From the NCBI RefSeq assembly GCF_006716425.1, contig NZ_VFOZ01000001.1, positions 5,580,001 through 5,644,000 of the forward strand: a stretch of DNA of 64,000 bases, written 5' to 3'. Both the position numbers and the translations under genes were made by a program. This DNA comes from Actinoallomurus bryophytorum (GTDB lineage: Bacteria > Actinomycetota > Actinomycetes > Streptosporangiales > Streptosporangiaceae). Shown here piece after piece: positions 47,269-55,618 of this stretch. Position 1 is the first letter of the stretch. Every line of letters starts with the position of its first letter. The notes beneath the pieces are model-generated. The model had not been told where the DNA came from. It saw nothing but the letters and a program-made list of their open reading frames with translations, and made no database searches.

Positions 47269-48318
47269 ATGCACGGTGAGTACAAGGTGCCAGGGGGCAA
47301 GCTCGTGGTCGTCGACTTCGACCTCGAGGACGGCCGGTTGCGGAACACCCTGGTCAGCGGGGACTTCTTCCTCGAGCCGGACCACGCGCTGGAGCGCATC
47401 ACGGCCGCCCTCGACGGCCTGCCCGCGCACCTGGAGGCACGTGACATCGCGGCCCGCATCGATGCCGGGCTACCGGCCGGCACGATGATGCTCGGCTTCT
47501 CCGCGGAGGCCGTCGGCATCGCGGTACGCCGCGCGTTGACCCACGCCGCCGACTGGCACGACTACGACTGGCGCCTCATTCACGAGGGACCGCAGGACCC
47601 GGCGCTGCACATGGCCATCGACGAGGTGCTCACCGAGGAGGTGGCGGCTGGCCGCCGGCCCCCGACGCTGCGCGTGTGGGAATGGGCGGCTCCCGCGGTG
47701 GTCATCGGCAGCTTCCAGTCGCTGCGCAACGAGGTCGACGCCGAGGCGGCCCGCAGGTACGGGGTCACGGTGGTCCGCCGGATCAGCGGCGGTGGCGCCA
47801 TGTTCATCGAGCCGGGCAACACGATCACCTACTCGCTGTACGCCCCGGTCTCGCTCGTACAGGGGATGAGCTTCGCCGACAGCTACGCGTTCCTGGACGA
47901 CTGGGTGCTGGGCGCCCTCGGCGAGGTGGGCATCCGCGCCTGGTACCAGCCGCTGAACGACATCACCTCCGACCAGGGCAAGATCGCCGGCGCGGCGCAG
48001 AAGAGACTGAGCGGGGGCGCCGTTCTCCACCACGTGACCATGTCCTACGACATCGACGCGGACAAGATGCTGCAGATCCTGCGCATCGGCCGGGAGAAGC
48101 TGTCCGACAAGGGCATCAAGAGCGCGAAGAAGCGGGTGGACCCGCTGCGGCGCCAGACGGGCATGCCGCGGGCGGAGGTCATCGATCGTATGATCGGCCA
48201 CTTCCGTGGCCGGTACGGACTGACGGACGACCGGCTCGGCGCCGCCGAACTCCGCGCCGCCGAGAAGAGAGTGGCGGACAAGTTCGGCACCGCCGAATGG
48301 ACTGCGAGAGTTCCCTGA
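47269..48318 (+). CDS. lplA: Lipoate-protein ligase A, accessory domain at the N-terminus
   Basis: 349 residues from ATG 47269. The catalytic BPL/LPL domain occupies about 105-310, with DWRLIHEGPQDPALHMAIDEVL, RRISGGGAMFIEPGNTITYSL and QGKIAGAAQKR containing the lipoyl-AMP lysine. Residues 1-90 (HGEYKVPGGKLVVVDFDLED, VSGDFFLEPDHALERITAALDGL) resemble the accessory domain that is C-terminal in E. coli LplA, so the domain order is reversed here. The enzyme attaches scavenged lipoate to 2-oxoacid dehydrogenases and GcvH. Confidence 0.9.
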   Translation: MHGEYKVPGGKLVVVDFDLEDGRLRNTLVSGDFFLEPDHALERITAALDGLPAHLEARDIAARIDAGLPAGTMMLGFSAEAVGIAVRRALTHAADWHDYDWRLIHEGPQDPALHMAIDEVLTEEVAAGRRPPTLRVWEWAAPAVVIGSFQSLRNEVDAEAARRYGVTVVRRISGGGAMFIEPGNTITYSLYAPVSLVQGMSFADSYAFLDDWVLGALGEVGIRAWYQPLNDITSDQGKIAGAAQKRLSGGAVLHHVTMSYDIDADKMLQILRIGREKLSDKGIKSAKKRVDPLRRQTGMPRAEVIDRMIGHFRGRYGLTDDRLGAAELRAAEKRVADKFGTAEWTARVP

Positions 48319-48328
48319 TCGGCTCGCG

Positions 48329-48343
48329 GGGGTTCCTTACCCC
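48329..48343 (+). terminator. Weak hairpin after lplA
   Basis: GGGGT and ACCCC arms with a 5-base loop, 11 bp after the lplA stop. Only five pairs, so low confidence. Confidence 0.3.
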
Positions 48344-48420
48344 TCGTCCCGGCGCGTTCGGTTGGATGGGCTGATGAGGCACCCGGCGCAGCGACGTCGA
48401 GGGCCGATGAGACGGAGGCA

Positions 48421-50064
48421 ATGATGTCCGACAGCGTGCGGCTGGACCAGACCGACCAGTGGCAGGCTCTGCGGCGGCACTATGAGGAGACGCGTGACCA
48501 GCAGTTGCGTGAGCTCTTCGCCGCCGATCCCGAGCGGGGGAGCCGGTACGCGCTCGAGGCCGGCGACCTGTACGTCGACTACTCGCGCAACCGGGTGACC
48601 GACGAGACATTGCGCCTGCTGCGTGAGCTGGCCGCCGCCCGCGGCGTGACGGAGCTGCGGGACGCCATGTTCGCCGGCGAGAAGATCAATTTCACCGAGA
48701 ACCGCGCCGTGCTGCACGTCGCGCTGCGCGCCCCGCGTACGGCGACCATCGAGGTCGACGGCGAGAACGTCGTGCCCGCCGTGCACGAGGTGTTGGACCG
48801 GATGGCCCAGTTCGCCGACCAGGTGAGGTCGGGCGAGTGGACCGGGTTCACGGGCCGGCCGATCCGCAATGTCGTCAACATCGGCATCGGCGGCTCCGAC
48901 CTCGGCCCGAAGATGGCCTATGAAGCCCTGCGCACCTACAGCGACCGGTCACGGGTGTTCCGGTTCGTCTCGAACGTGGACGGCGCCGACCTGCACGAGG
49001 CGCTACGCGACCTGGACCCGGCCGAGACGCTGTTCATCGTCGCCTCCAAGACCTTCACCACCGTCGAGACGATCACGAACGCCACCTCGGCGCGGCAGTG
49101 GCTGGTGTCGGGGCTCGGTGACGAGGCCGCCGTGGCCAAGCACTTCGTCGCGGTCTCCACCAACGCCGACCAGGTCGCCAAGTTCGGCATCGACACGGCG
49201 AACATGTTCGGGTTCTGGGACTGGGTGGGTGGCCGGTACTCCTTCGACTCGGCCATCGGGCTGTCGCTCGTGGTGGCCCTCGGCCCGGAGCGGTTCCGCG
49301 AGATGCTGGACGGCTTCCACCAGATGGACGAGCACTTCCGTACGGCACCGCCGGAGCGCAACCTGCCGATGCTGCTCGGCCTGCTCGGCGTCTGGTACGA
49401 CGACTTCTACGGCGCGCAGACCTATGCCGTGCTCCCGTACAGCCACTACCTGTCCCGGTTCACCGACTACCTCCAGCAGCTCGACATGGAGTCGAACGGC
49501 AAGTCGGTCGACCGGCAGGGGAGGCCGGTGGAGTGGGAGACCGGCCCGATCGTGTGGGGCACGCCGGGTACGAACGGGCAGCACGCCTACTACCAGCTGC
49601 TCCACCAGGGGACCAAGCTCGTCCCGGCCGACCTGATCGGCTTCGCCAACCCGATCGCCGAGCTCGGCGACCTGGCGGGCCAGCACGACCTGCTGATGGC
49701 GAACCTCTTCGCGCAGGGGCAGGCCCTGGCCTTCGGCAAGACCGCCGAGGAGGTCGCGGCCGAGGGCGTACCGGCCGAGCAGGTGCCACACCGCACCTTC
49801 CGCGGCAACCGGCCGACCAACACCATCCTGGCCACCGAGCTGACGCCGTCGGTGCTCGGCCAGCTCATCGCGCTGTACGAGCACAAGGTCTTCGTCCAGG
49901 GCGCGATCTGGGGGATCAACTCCTTCGACCAGTGGGGGGTCGAGCTCGGCAAGGTGCTGGCCAAGAAGCTGGAGCCGCGCCTGAGCGGGGCGGAGGACAC
50001 CGGCGACCTGGACGGCTCGACCGCGAGCCTGGTGCGGCGCTACCGCGAGCTGCGGGGCCGCTGA
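48421..50064 (+). CDS. pgi: Glucose-6-phosphate isomerase
   Basis: 547 residues, interconverting glucose-6-phosphate and fructose-6-phosphate in the cytosol. The SIS-type signatures are present: [49 protein letters not shown], and the C-terminal PGI signature 2 region [19 protein letters not shown]. The catalytic glutamate lies in [18 protein letters not shown], where the family has a histidine-rich loop. ATG 48421 and 48424 follow a GGAGG site. Monocistronic by spacing. Confidence 0.97.
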   Translation: MMSDSVRLDQTDQWQALRRHYEETRDQQLRELFAADPERGSRYALEAGDLYVDYSRNRVTDETLRLLRELAAARGVTELRDAMFAGEKINFTENRAVLHVALRAPRTATIEVDGENVVPAVHEVLDRMAQFADQVRSGEWTGFTGRPIRNVVNIGIGGSDLGPKMAYEALRTYSDRSRVFRFVSNVDGADLHEALRDLDPAETLFIVASKTFTTVETITNATSARQWLVSGLGDEAAVAKHFVAVSTNADQVAKFGIDTANMFGFWDWVGGRYSFDSAIGLSLVVALGPERFREMLDGFHQMDEHFRTAPPERNLPMLLGLLGVWYDDFYGAQTYAVLPYSHYLSRFTDYLQQLDMESNGKSVDRQGRPVEWETGPIVWGTPGTNGQHAYYQLLHQGTKLVPADLIGFANPIAELGDLAGQHDLLMANLFAQGQALAFGKTAEEVAAEGVPAEQVPHRTFRGNRPTNTILATELTPSVLGQLIALYEHKVFVQGAIWGINSFDQWGVELGKVLAKKLEPRLSGAEDTGDLDGSTASLVRRYRELRGR

Positions 50065-50205
50065 GCACGCCACGGACGCCCGGCAAGGTGTACGGCTCGG
50101 GGCGCGCCTGGGGGTCGTGGGCGCGCAGCGCCGCCCCCATGGCCGCGACCAGCGGGCCGTCCCACCGAGGCCGGGCGTCCGTGGCGGAGGCCGGGCGTCC
50201 GGCGG

Positions 50206-50922
50206 TCAGGAGCCGGACTTTGGCGTCTTCTTCCGTGTCCGCACCGGGGCCGTGTCCTCCGAGGAAGGCTCGGGCTTCTTCTTGCCGGCGACGATCACGT
50301 CGCGGGAGGTGTCGGTCACCATCTCGGCCGCGAGCCGTGGCTGGGAGGGGGACTTCTCATCCGTCTCCGGGGGAGCCGGGAACTCCCCCGCCGAGGCCGT
50401 ACGCTCGGGCGCCGACAGGGCGCGGCCCTTCGACGACTCCGGCGTGGCACGCCAGGGTGGCACGTCCTCGTCGTCCTCGTCGTCCTTGCCCGGCCGGGTG
50501 CCGCCCCGTCCGAACAGCCGATGATCCAGGGTGAGGCGCCCGCCTCCGCCGGCCGCGAAGACGAGCGAGGCCAGGCCGAGGATGAGGACCAGCTCGAAGC
50601 CGTTCCGCACGTTGCCGCCGTCCACGAGGAAGATCCCGTGCTTGGCGTGCACGAAGATCAGCGCACCCGCCATGTCCAGGAAGAGCAGCGTCCCGGCGAC
50701 GGGGAGGGCCAGGCCCAGGATCAGCGCCGCGCCGCCCAGCAACTCGACGAAGGTCGAGTAGACCGCCGCCGCTGTGGGCGCCGGCGCACCCATCGCGTCC
50801 AGGTTCCGCCCGGTGGCGGTAACCCCCACCTGGATCTTCTGCCACCCGTGGGCGAGGAACACCGTGCCGACACCACATCGGGCGAGCAGCGCGACGACGT
50901 CGTATATCGGCCGATTACGCAT
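50206..50922 (-). CDS. DoxX family membrane protein with a long charged C-terminal tail
   Basis: 238 residues from ATG 50922 with AGGAAGG upstream. The first 130 residues are a DoxX domain with four transmembrane helices: VALLARCGVGTVFLAHGWQKIQ, LLGGAALILGLALPVAGTLLFLDMAGALIFVHAKHG, FELVLILGLASLVFAAGGGGR. The remaining 105 residues are acidic then proline- and lysine-rich (GKDDEDDEDVPPW, KKKPEPSSEDTAPVRTRKK) and likely disordered and cytosolic. DoxX proteins take part in membrane redox reactions (thiosulfate:quinone oxidoreductase, MRC); no partner gene is adjacent. Confidence 0.85.
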   Translation of the reverse strand: MRNRPIYDVVALLARCGVGTVFLAHGWQKIQVGVTATGRNLDAMGAPAPTAAAVYSTFVELLGGAALILGLALPVAGTLLFLDMAGALIFVHAKHGIFLVDGGNVRNGFELVLILGLASLVFAAGGGGRLTLDHRLFGRGGTRPGKDDEDDEDVPPWRATPESSKGRALSAPERTASAGEFPAPPETDEKSPSQPRLAAEMVTDTSRDVIVAGKKKPEPSSEDTAPVRTRKKTPKSGS

Positions 50923-51100
50923 GTCAATCCTTCCTGCGGACGTATCCGTCTCCACGGGATCATCCGCCCCTGAGCGAATCGGCGTCCACTCGGTTCGGCA
51001 CCCCGTTGCTTGATCGTGAAATTGCCGGCGCCCGAGGTGCCGGCCCGCGGCCCGCGTGTGCCGGCGGGACGCGCCGCCTCCGGCTGCCATGATGGCCGCC

Positions 51101-51796
51101 ATGCGATCTGACGAGACGCCCGCTCCGGACTACGCGATCGAGGAGCAGCTGACCGCCGCCGGAGCCACGCGGGTCGCGGGGGTGGACGAGGTCGGCCGCG
51201 GCGCCTGGGCCGGGCCGGTCGTCGTCTGCGCGGCCGTCACGGACATGACCGTGCCTCCGCAGGGCCTCACCGACTCCAAGGTGCTCACCCCCCGCCGCCG
51301 CACCGCGATCGCGGGTGAGCTCGAGGGCTGGGTCGTCGCGTACGCGTTCGGCGCGGCGGGCCCGGAGGAGATCGATGAGGTGGGGATGACCGAGGCACTG
51401 CGCCGCTCGGCCGTACGCGCGCTCGAGGCCCTGCCCGAGCGCCCGGACGCGGTCATCCTCGACGGCAAGCACAATTTCCTAGGCGACCGCGTGTCCTCGG
51501 GCCGCCCCTGGCCGGTCCGCACCGAGATCAAGGCCGACCTGCGGTCGGTGTCGGTGGCGGCGGCGTCCGTACTGGCCAAGGTGTACCGCGACACGCTCAT
51601 GGCCGGACTCGGGCACGAGGAGTACGGCTTCGCGGCCAACGCCGGCTACCCCTCACCCGTACACCAGGAGACGCTGAAGCGGCTCGGGCCGACCCCGCAC
51701 CACCGGCTGTCCTGGTCCTACCTCGACGACCTTCCGCAGTGGCGGCACCTCAAAAAGCACCGCCCGGAGATCGAAGGGCAGCTGTCGCTGATCTGA
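51101..51796 (+). CDS. rnhB: Ribonuclease HII
   Basis: 231 residues from ATG 51101; ATG 51089 and an upstream frame to 51056 are alternatives. The catalytic carboxylates are in [14 protein letters not shown] (Asp29, Glu30), LDGKHNF (Asp) and the later [13 protein letters not shown]. RNase HII removes single ribonucleotides and RNA from RNA-DNA hybrids. It is followed directly by a 6-bp hairpin (51798-51813) and a 15-bp minisatellite. Confidence 0.95.
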   Translation: MRSDETPAPDYAIEEQLTAAGATRVAGVDEVGRGAWAGPVVVCAAVTDMTVPPQGLTDSKVLTPRRRTAIAGELEGWVVAYAFGAAGPEEIDEVGMTEALRRSAVRALEALPERPDAVILDGKHNFLGDRVSSGRPWPVRTEIKADLRSVSVAAASVLAKVYRDTLMAGLGHEEYGFAANAGYPSPVHQETLKRLGPTPHHRLSWSYLDDLPQWRHLKKHRPEIEGQLSLI

Positions 51797-51797
51797 G

Positions 51798-51813
51798 CAG
51801 GCCTTAGGGCCTG
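51798..51813 (+). terminator. Short hairpin after rnhB
   Basis: CAGGCC (51798-51803) and GGCCTG (51808-51813) with a TTAG loop, 2 bp after the stop. Six pairs only. Confidence 0.4.
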
Positions 51814-51827
51814 TGTGGAAGTCCTCG

Positions 51828-52072
51828 GTCTGGGGCCCGCCCGTCTGGGGCGCACCGGTCTGGGGCGCACCGGTCTGGGGCGCACCGGTCTGGGGCGCAC
51901 CGGTCTGGGGCGCACCGGTCTGGGGCGCACCGGTCTGGGGCGCACCGGTCTGGGGCGCACCGGTCTGGAGCCCACCGGTCTGGAGCCCACCGGTCTGGAG
52001 CCCACCGGTCTGGAGCCCACCCGTCTGGAGCCCACCCGTCTGGAGCCCACCCGCCTGGAGCCCACCCGCCCG
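51828..52072 (+). repeat. 15-bp minisatellite, about 16 copies in two homogeneous blocks
   Basis: Unit GTCTGGGGCGCACCG is repeated eight times without change (51843-51962), preceded by one variant copy (51828-51842). From 51963 the unit switches to GTCTGGAGCCCACCG for about seven copies, the last ones ending CCCACCC and starting GCCTGG. The period is a multiple of three, so all frames stay open, but no start, ribosome binding site or product is convincing. Confidence 0.95.
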
Positions 52073-52215
52073 GGGGTGCCATCCCACTCTCATTGTCCAG
52101 CGGGAACAGCGGCGGGCGGAAGTAGAGCGGGGTTCTGTGGATAACCCCATGCGGCGCCACCCGAGGCGCCACCCAAGCGGCGCTACACGGCACCAGCATG
52201 GCTTCGAGACTGGCC
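52073..52215. other. Intergenic, no gene seen
   Basis: 143 bp between the minisatellite and the response regulator, with no element recognised. Confidence 0.5.
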
Positions 52216-52821
52216 TCAGAGCCAGCCGTTGTGGCGGGCGGCGCGTACGGCCTCGATGCGGTTGCGCGAGCCGGTCTTCCCGATCGCCGCGGACAGGTAG
52301 TTGCGGACCGTGCTCTCCGACAGGTGCAGGCGCCGCGCGATGTCGGCGATGGTCGAGCCGTCCACGGCGGCGGCGAGCACGTCGCGCTCGCGGCCGGTCA
52401 GCGGGTTGGGGCCGGCGCTCAGCGCGGCGGTGGCCAGTTCGGGATCGACGACGCGCTCACCCGCGAGCACCCGGCGGATGGCGTGGGCGAGGTCCTCGAC
52501 GGGGCCGTCCTTGACGAGGAAGCCGCTCGCGCCGGCCTCCATCGCGCGGCGCAGGTAGCCGGGCCGCCCGAACGTCGTCACGATGAGGATCTTGCAGGCG
52601 GGCAGCTCGGCGTGCAGGTCGGCGGCGGCGTCGAGGCCGCTGCGGCCGGGCATCTCGATGTCGAGGACGGCCACGTCCGGACCTACCTCCAGCGCCGTCG
52701 GCACGATCTGGTCGCCGGTGGAGACCTGCCCGACCACCTCGAAGTCCTCCTCCAGGCCGAGCAGCAGCGCCAGCGCGCCGCGCATCATGCCCTGGTCCTC
52801 CGCGAGCAGCACCCTGATCAA
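52216..52821 (-). CDS. Response regulator, NarL/LuxR family
   Basis: 201 residues. The receiver domain has the acidic pocket (Asp9) and phosphoacceptor Asp54 in VAVLDIEMPG, and a Lys in FLVKDGP. The LuxR-type HTH is at about 140-195 (NPLTGRERDVLAAAVDGSTI, ADIARRLHLSESTVRNYLSAAIGKTG). It starts at TTG, overlapping the kinase stop by 4 bp (TTGA). With the kinase it forms a DesK/DesR-like pair; the regulated genes are not adjacent. Confidence 0.92.
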   Translation of the reverse strand: MIRVLLAEDQGMMRGALALLLGLEEDFEVVGQVSTGDQIVPTALEVGPDVAVLDIEMPGRSGLDAAADLHAELPACKILIVTTFGRPGYLRRAMEAGASGFLVKDGPVEDLAHAIRRVLAGERVVDPELATAALSAGPNPLTGRERDVLAAAVDGSTIADIARRLHLSESTVRNYLSAAIGKTGSRNRIEAVRAARHNGWL

Positions 52822-54023
52822 GAAACCTCCCCTTTCACCGGGAGGGTAGTGAAGGGAAGCTTCACGGTCAGCAGGTAGCCGCCGGGTTCGGCCGGGCCCG
52901 CCTCGATCCGGCCGCCGGCGCCGCCGATCCGCTCGGTCAGCCCCTGCAGCCCGTTGCCCTTGGGCGCGGATCCGCCGCGGCCGTCGTCGCGGATCGACAG
53001 GACGGCGGTGCCGTCGCGGCCGTCGACCGAGATCTCACAGCTCGTGGCGCCGCTGTGCCGGATGACGTTGGTGACGCCCTCGCGTACCGCCCAGCCGAGC
53101 AGGGCCCCGGCCTCTTCGGGAAGCGGGACTCCGTGCCGCCGGACCGTCAGCGAGATCCCCGAGTCCCGCAGCGCGGCACGTGCCCCGTCGATCTCGGCGG
53201 ACAGCCCCTGGCCGCGGTAGCCGCTGACCGCGAGGCGTACCTGCCGCAGGGCGTCACGGCCGATCGTCTCGATGTCGGCCGCCTGCTCGGCCGCGAGCCC
53301 GCCGTCGCGGGGGATCAGCCTGCGCGCGGCCTGTGCCTTGACCACCATCACCGACAGCGTGTGGCCGAGCAGGTCGTGCAGGTCGCGGGCGAACCGCAGG
53401 CGTTCTTCGGAGACGGCCGTGCGCGCGAGTTCCTCGCGGGTCTCCCGCAGCTCTCTGATGGCGCTGAACAACACGAGGATCGTCGCGACGATGAACCCGG
53501 AGATCAGCGTGCTGTACCAGACGGCGAAGGCGTCTTCGGCCGAGGCGCCGCGGAGCCAGGCGGCCACCCCCGCCAGCACCGAGAGCGAGCCGACCACGAT
53601 CACCGGCCAAGGACGCCGCGTCCAGGGCACCACGACCCCGCACGCCATGGCGGCCAGCGGGAACAGCGCGTTCATGTCGTGCCCGAACCATCCCGCCAGG
53701 ACGAACGCGTCGACGGTCAGCGCCATGAGCAGGCCGACCGCGAGCCGGTCGCCGCGCCCGCGGCGGAAGCCGAACCAGATCGCGGCGAGGACCAGCCCGA
53801 CGAAGAGGAGCAGCAGCGGAGCGGAGGCCCAGACGGGCCGCGCCCGTCCGTGCAGGACCTGCGAGACCGCGCCCACCCCGACCAGCAGCCACGGATAGAT
53901 GCCGAACGGGCCGGGCCCGTCCTCGACATGCACGGCGAAACCGGCCGCCGGCTCCTCGCCGTGCCCGGTCACCTGTTCGCCGGCCGTTCTGCCCGGAACG
54001 TCCTCGCTGCCCGCCACGCGCAA
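52818..54023 (-). CDS. Sensor histidine kinase (DesK/NarX-like)
   Basis: 401 residues, TTG start likely; GTG a few codons in is possible. About five to six membrane helices occupy residues 40-190. The HisKA_3 phosphoacceptor is His216 in RFARDLHDLLGHTLSVM, followed by an HATPase_c domain (LLGWAVREGVTNVIRHSGAT, LSIRDDGRGG, KGNGLQGLTERIGGAGG). It probably senses a membrane or small-molecule signal and phosphorylates the overlapping response regulator. It is divergent from the SIS gene. Confidence 0.92.
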   Translation of the reverse strand: MRVAGSEDVPGRTAGEQVTGHGEEPAAGFAVHVEDGPGPFGIYPWLLVGVGAVSQVLHGRARPVWASAPLLLLFVGLVLAAIWFGFRRGRGDRLAVGLLMALTVDAFVLAGWFGHDMNALFPLAAMACGVVVPWTRRPWPVIVVGSLSVLAGVAAWLRGASAEDAFAVWYSTLISGFIVATILVLFSAIRELRETREELARTAVSEERLRFARDLHDLLGHTLSVMVVKAQAARRLIPRDGGLAAEQAADIETIGRDALRQVRLAVSGYRGQGLSAEIDGARAALRDSGISLTVRRHGVPLPEEAGALLGWAVREGVTNVIRHSGATSCEISVDGRDGTAVLSIRDDGRGGSAPKGNGLQGLTERIGGAGGRIEAGPAEPGGYLLTVKLPFTTLPVKGEVS

Positions 54024-54121
54024 ACCCTACGGCGGCACGGAACAGGCCCGGCACGTCCGTCCATCCACTCTTGACCGGGACAAATGTCCTAGGGAAACCA
54101 GACCTGGTAGACCGATCTTCC

Positions 54122-54829
54122 GTGAACTGGATGCGAGAACACCTCGACCGCGTGGAGCGGCACAACGCGGACGCCCTCGAACGCGCCTGTGAGATGCTGC
54201 TGGGCCCCGTGACCAGCGGGGGACTGGTCTACGCCGGCGGGTCCGGGCACTCACTGGCCCTGGTGCTGGAGGGGTTCTTCCGCGCCGGCGGCCTGGCCTG
54301 CGTGCACCCGCTCTACACCCCGGAGATCTCACCGCTGCACGGCGCCTGGCCCGCCACCGAGGCCGAACGCCGGTCCGGCGTCGCGGCCCCGGTCATGGAG
54401 GCGGCCGCGCCCCGTCCGGGCGACATCGTGGTGATCTTCTCCAACAGCGGTGCGAACCCCTACCCGGTCGAGCTCGCCACCACGGCCAGGTCCTACGGCC
54501 TGCCGGTGATCGCGTTCGTGTCCGGCCCCTCGATGGCGGCCGCCCCGGCGCGTGCGGCGGTGAAGCTCGGCGAGGTCGCCGACCTGGTCATCGACACGCT
54601 CGTGCCGCCCGGCGACGTCTCCTACCCCGAGGCGGCACCGCGCACCGCGGCGCTGTCGTCGCTGGCGTGTGTGTACCTGTGGAACCTGCTTCTCACCCGG
54701 ATGGCCGACCGCGCGGACCTCCCCCTGTGGGTCAGCGCCAACGTCCCGGGCGGCGACGAGCGCAACATCGAGCTCCTTGAGCGGTACTCGGTGCGGATCC
54801 CCGCACTAAGACGCTCCGCCGCGGGGTAA
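54122..54829 (+). CDS. UPF0309 family SIS-domain sugar phosphate-binding protein
   Basis: About 235 residues from GTG 54122; ATG 54131 or TTG 54071 are alternatives and no ribosome binding site decides. The SIS fold shows GGLVYAGGSGHSLALVLEGF, DIVVIFSNSGANPYPVELATTARSYGLPVIAFVSGPS, matching UPF0309 proteins. These likely bind or isomerise amino-sugar phosphates. Upstream, a small inverted repeat GGACA-AA-TGTCC lies at 54078-54089 and TTGACC at 54071 may be a -35 box. Exact reaction unknown. Confidence 0.83.
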   Translation: MNWMREHLDRVERHNADALERACEMLLGPVTSGGLVYAGGSGHSLALVLEGFFRAGGLACVHPLYTPEISPLHGAWPATEAERRSGVAAPVMEAAAPRPGDIVVIFSNSGANPYPVELATTARSYGLPVIAFVSGPSMAAAPARAAVKLGEVADLVIDTLVPPGDVSYPEAAPRTAALSSLACVYLWNLLLTRMADRADLPLWVSANVPGGDERNIELLERYSVRIPALRRSAAG

Positions 54830-54868
54830 GGCATTGCGTACCTGCCCGCCACAAGTGGAGGTGGCCCC

Positions 54869-55501
54869 ATGGACCGCACGACAAAGACGCTGCTCTCCGA
54901 GGCGGGCCATACCTTCGCCGAAGACGCGGGGATCACGCTGAAGGACCAGCCGGCCGCTCTCTTCAAGCTGCTGGTCCTGACGAACCTGCTCAGCACGCGC
55001 ATCAACGCGGACATCGCGGTCGCGGCGGCGCACGAGCTCTTCGAGGCGGGCGGCGGCACCCCACGGGGGATGGCGAAGCTGACCTGGCAGGAGCGCGTCG
55101 ACGCCCTGGGCCGCGCGCACTACGTCCGCTACGACGAGAGCACCTCCACCCGGCTCGGGGACATGGCCGAGAAGGTCATGGAGGACTACGACGGCGACCT
55201 GCGCAGGTTTCCCGCCAGGGTCGGGCGCGACGCCGACGCGGCGCGCGAGACGCTCCAGGAGTTCCCCGGCATCGGACCGGTCGGCGCGGAGATCTTCTGC
55301 CGCGAGGCGCAGGCCGTCTGGCACTGGCTGCGGCCGACGTTCGACTCTCTCGCGCTCAAGGGCGCCGACCGGCTCGGTCTGCCCACCGACCCGAAACGCC
55401 TCGCCGAGCTGGTGGGGGAGCGTGAACTCGCCCGGCTCGCGTCCGCGCTGGTTCGTGTCGCCAAGGACAAGAAGCTGGCCGCCCGGCTCGTCGGGGCGTA
55501 A
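54869..55501 (+). CDS. HhH-GPD (endonuclease III superfamily) protein lacking the catalytic lysine
   Basis: 210 residues. The helix-hairpin-helix is visible (ETLQEFPGIGPVGAEIFCREAQAVWHWLRPTFD), but the position that holds the catalytic lysine in Nth (GVGRKTA) is Pro-Val here (GIGPVGAE), and the downstream aspartate region is altered. There is no C-terminal iron-sulfur cluster. It could be a DNA-binding protein or an unusual glycosylase, and should not be called endonuclease III. It lies 39 bp after the SIS gene. Confidence 0.75.
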   Translation: MDRTTKTLLSEAGHTFAEDAGITLKDQPAALFKLLVLTNLLSTRINADIAVAAAHELFEAGGGTPRGMAKLTWQERVDALGRAHYVRYDESTSTRLGDMAEKVMEDYDGDLRRFPARVGRDADAARETLQEFPGIGPVGAEIFCREAQAVWHWLRPTFDSLALKGADRLGLPTDPKRLAELVGERELARLASALVRVAKDKKLAARLVGA

Positions 55502-55618
55502 ATCCCCGAACATTGTCGCTCTCCGGTAACCGTCTTGATGGAGCCACGCCAGACAATAGGTTCTGCCATTACAAGGTGAACCTGCGCTATACACGTCTGC
55601 AGGCGTGAGGGGAGGGCG

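Noticed and set aside
54078-54112. DasR/GntR-type operator before the SIS gene
   Set aside because: ACCAGACCTGGTAGACC recalls DasR sites but does not match the 16-bp dyad; a small GGACA/TGTCC repeat is present but too short to claim.
54869-55501. Endonuclease III (nth) annotation
   Set aside because: Catalytic lysine and iron-sulfur cluster are missing, so a family-level name only is justified.
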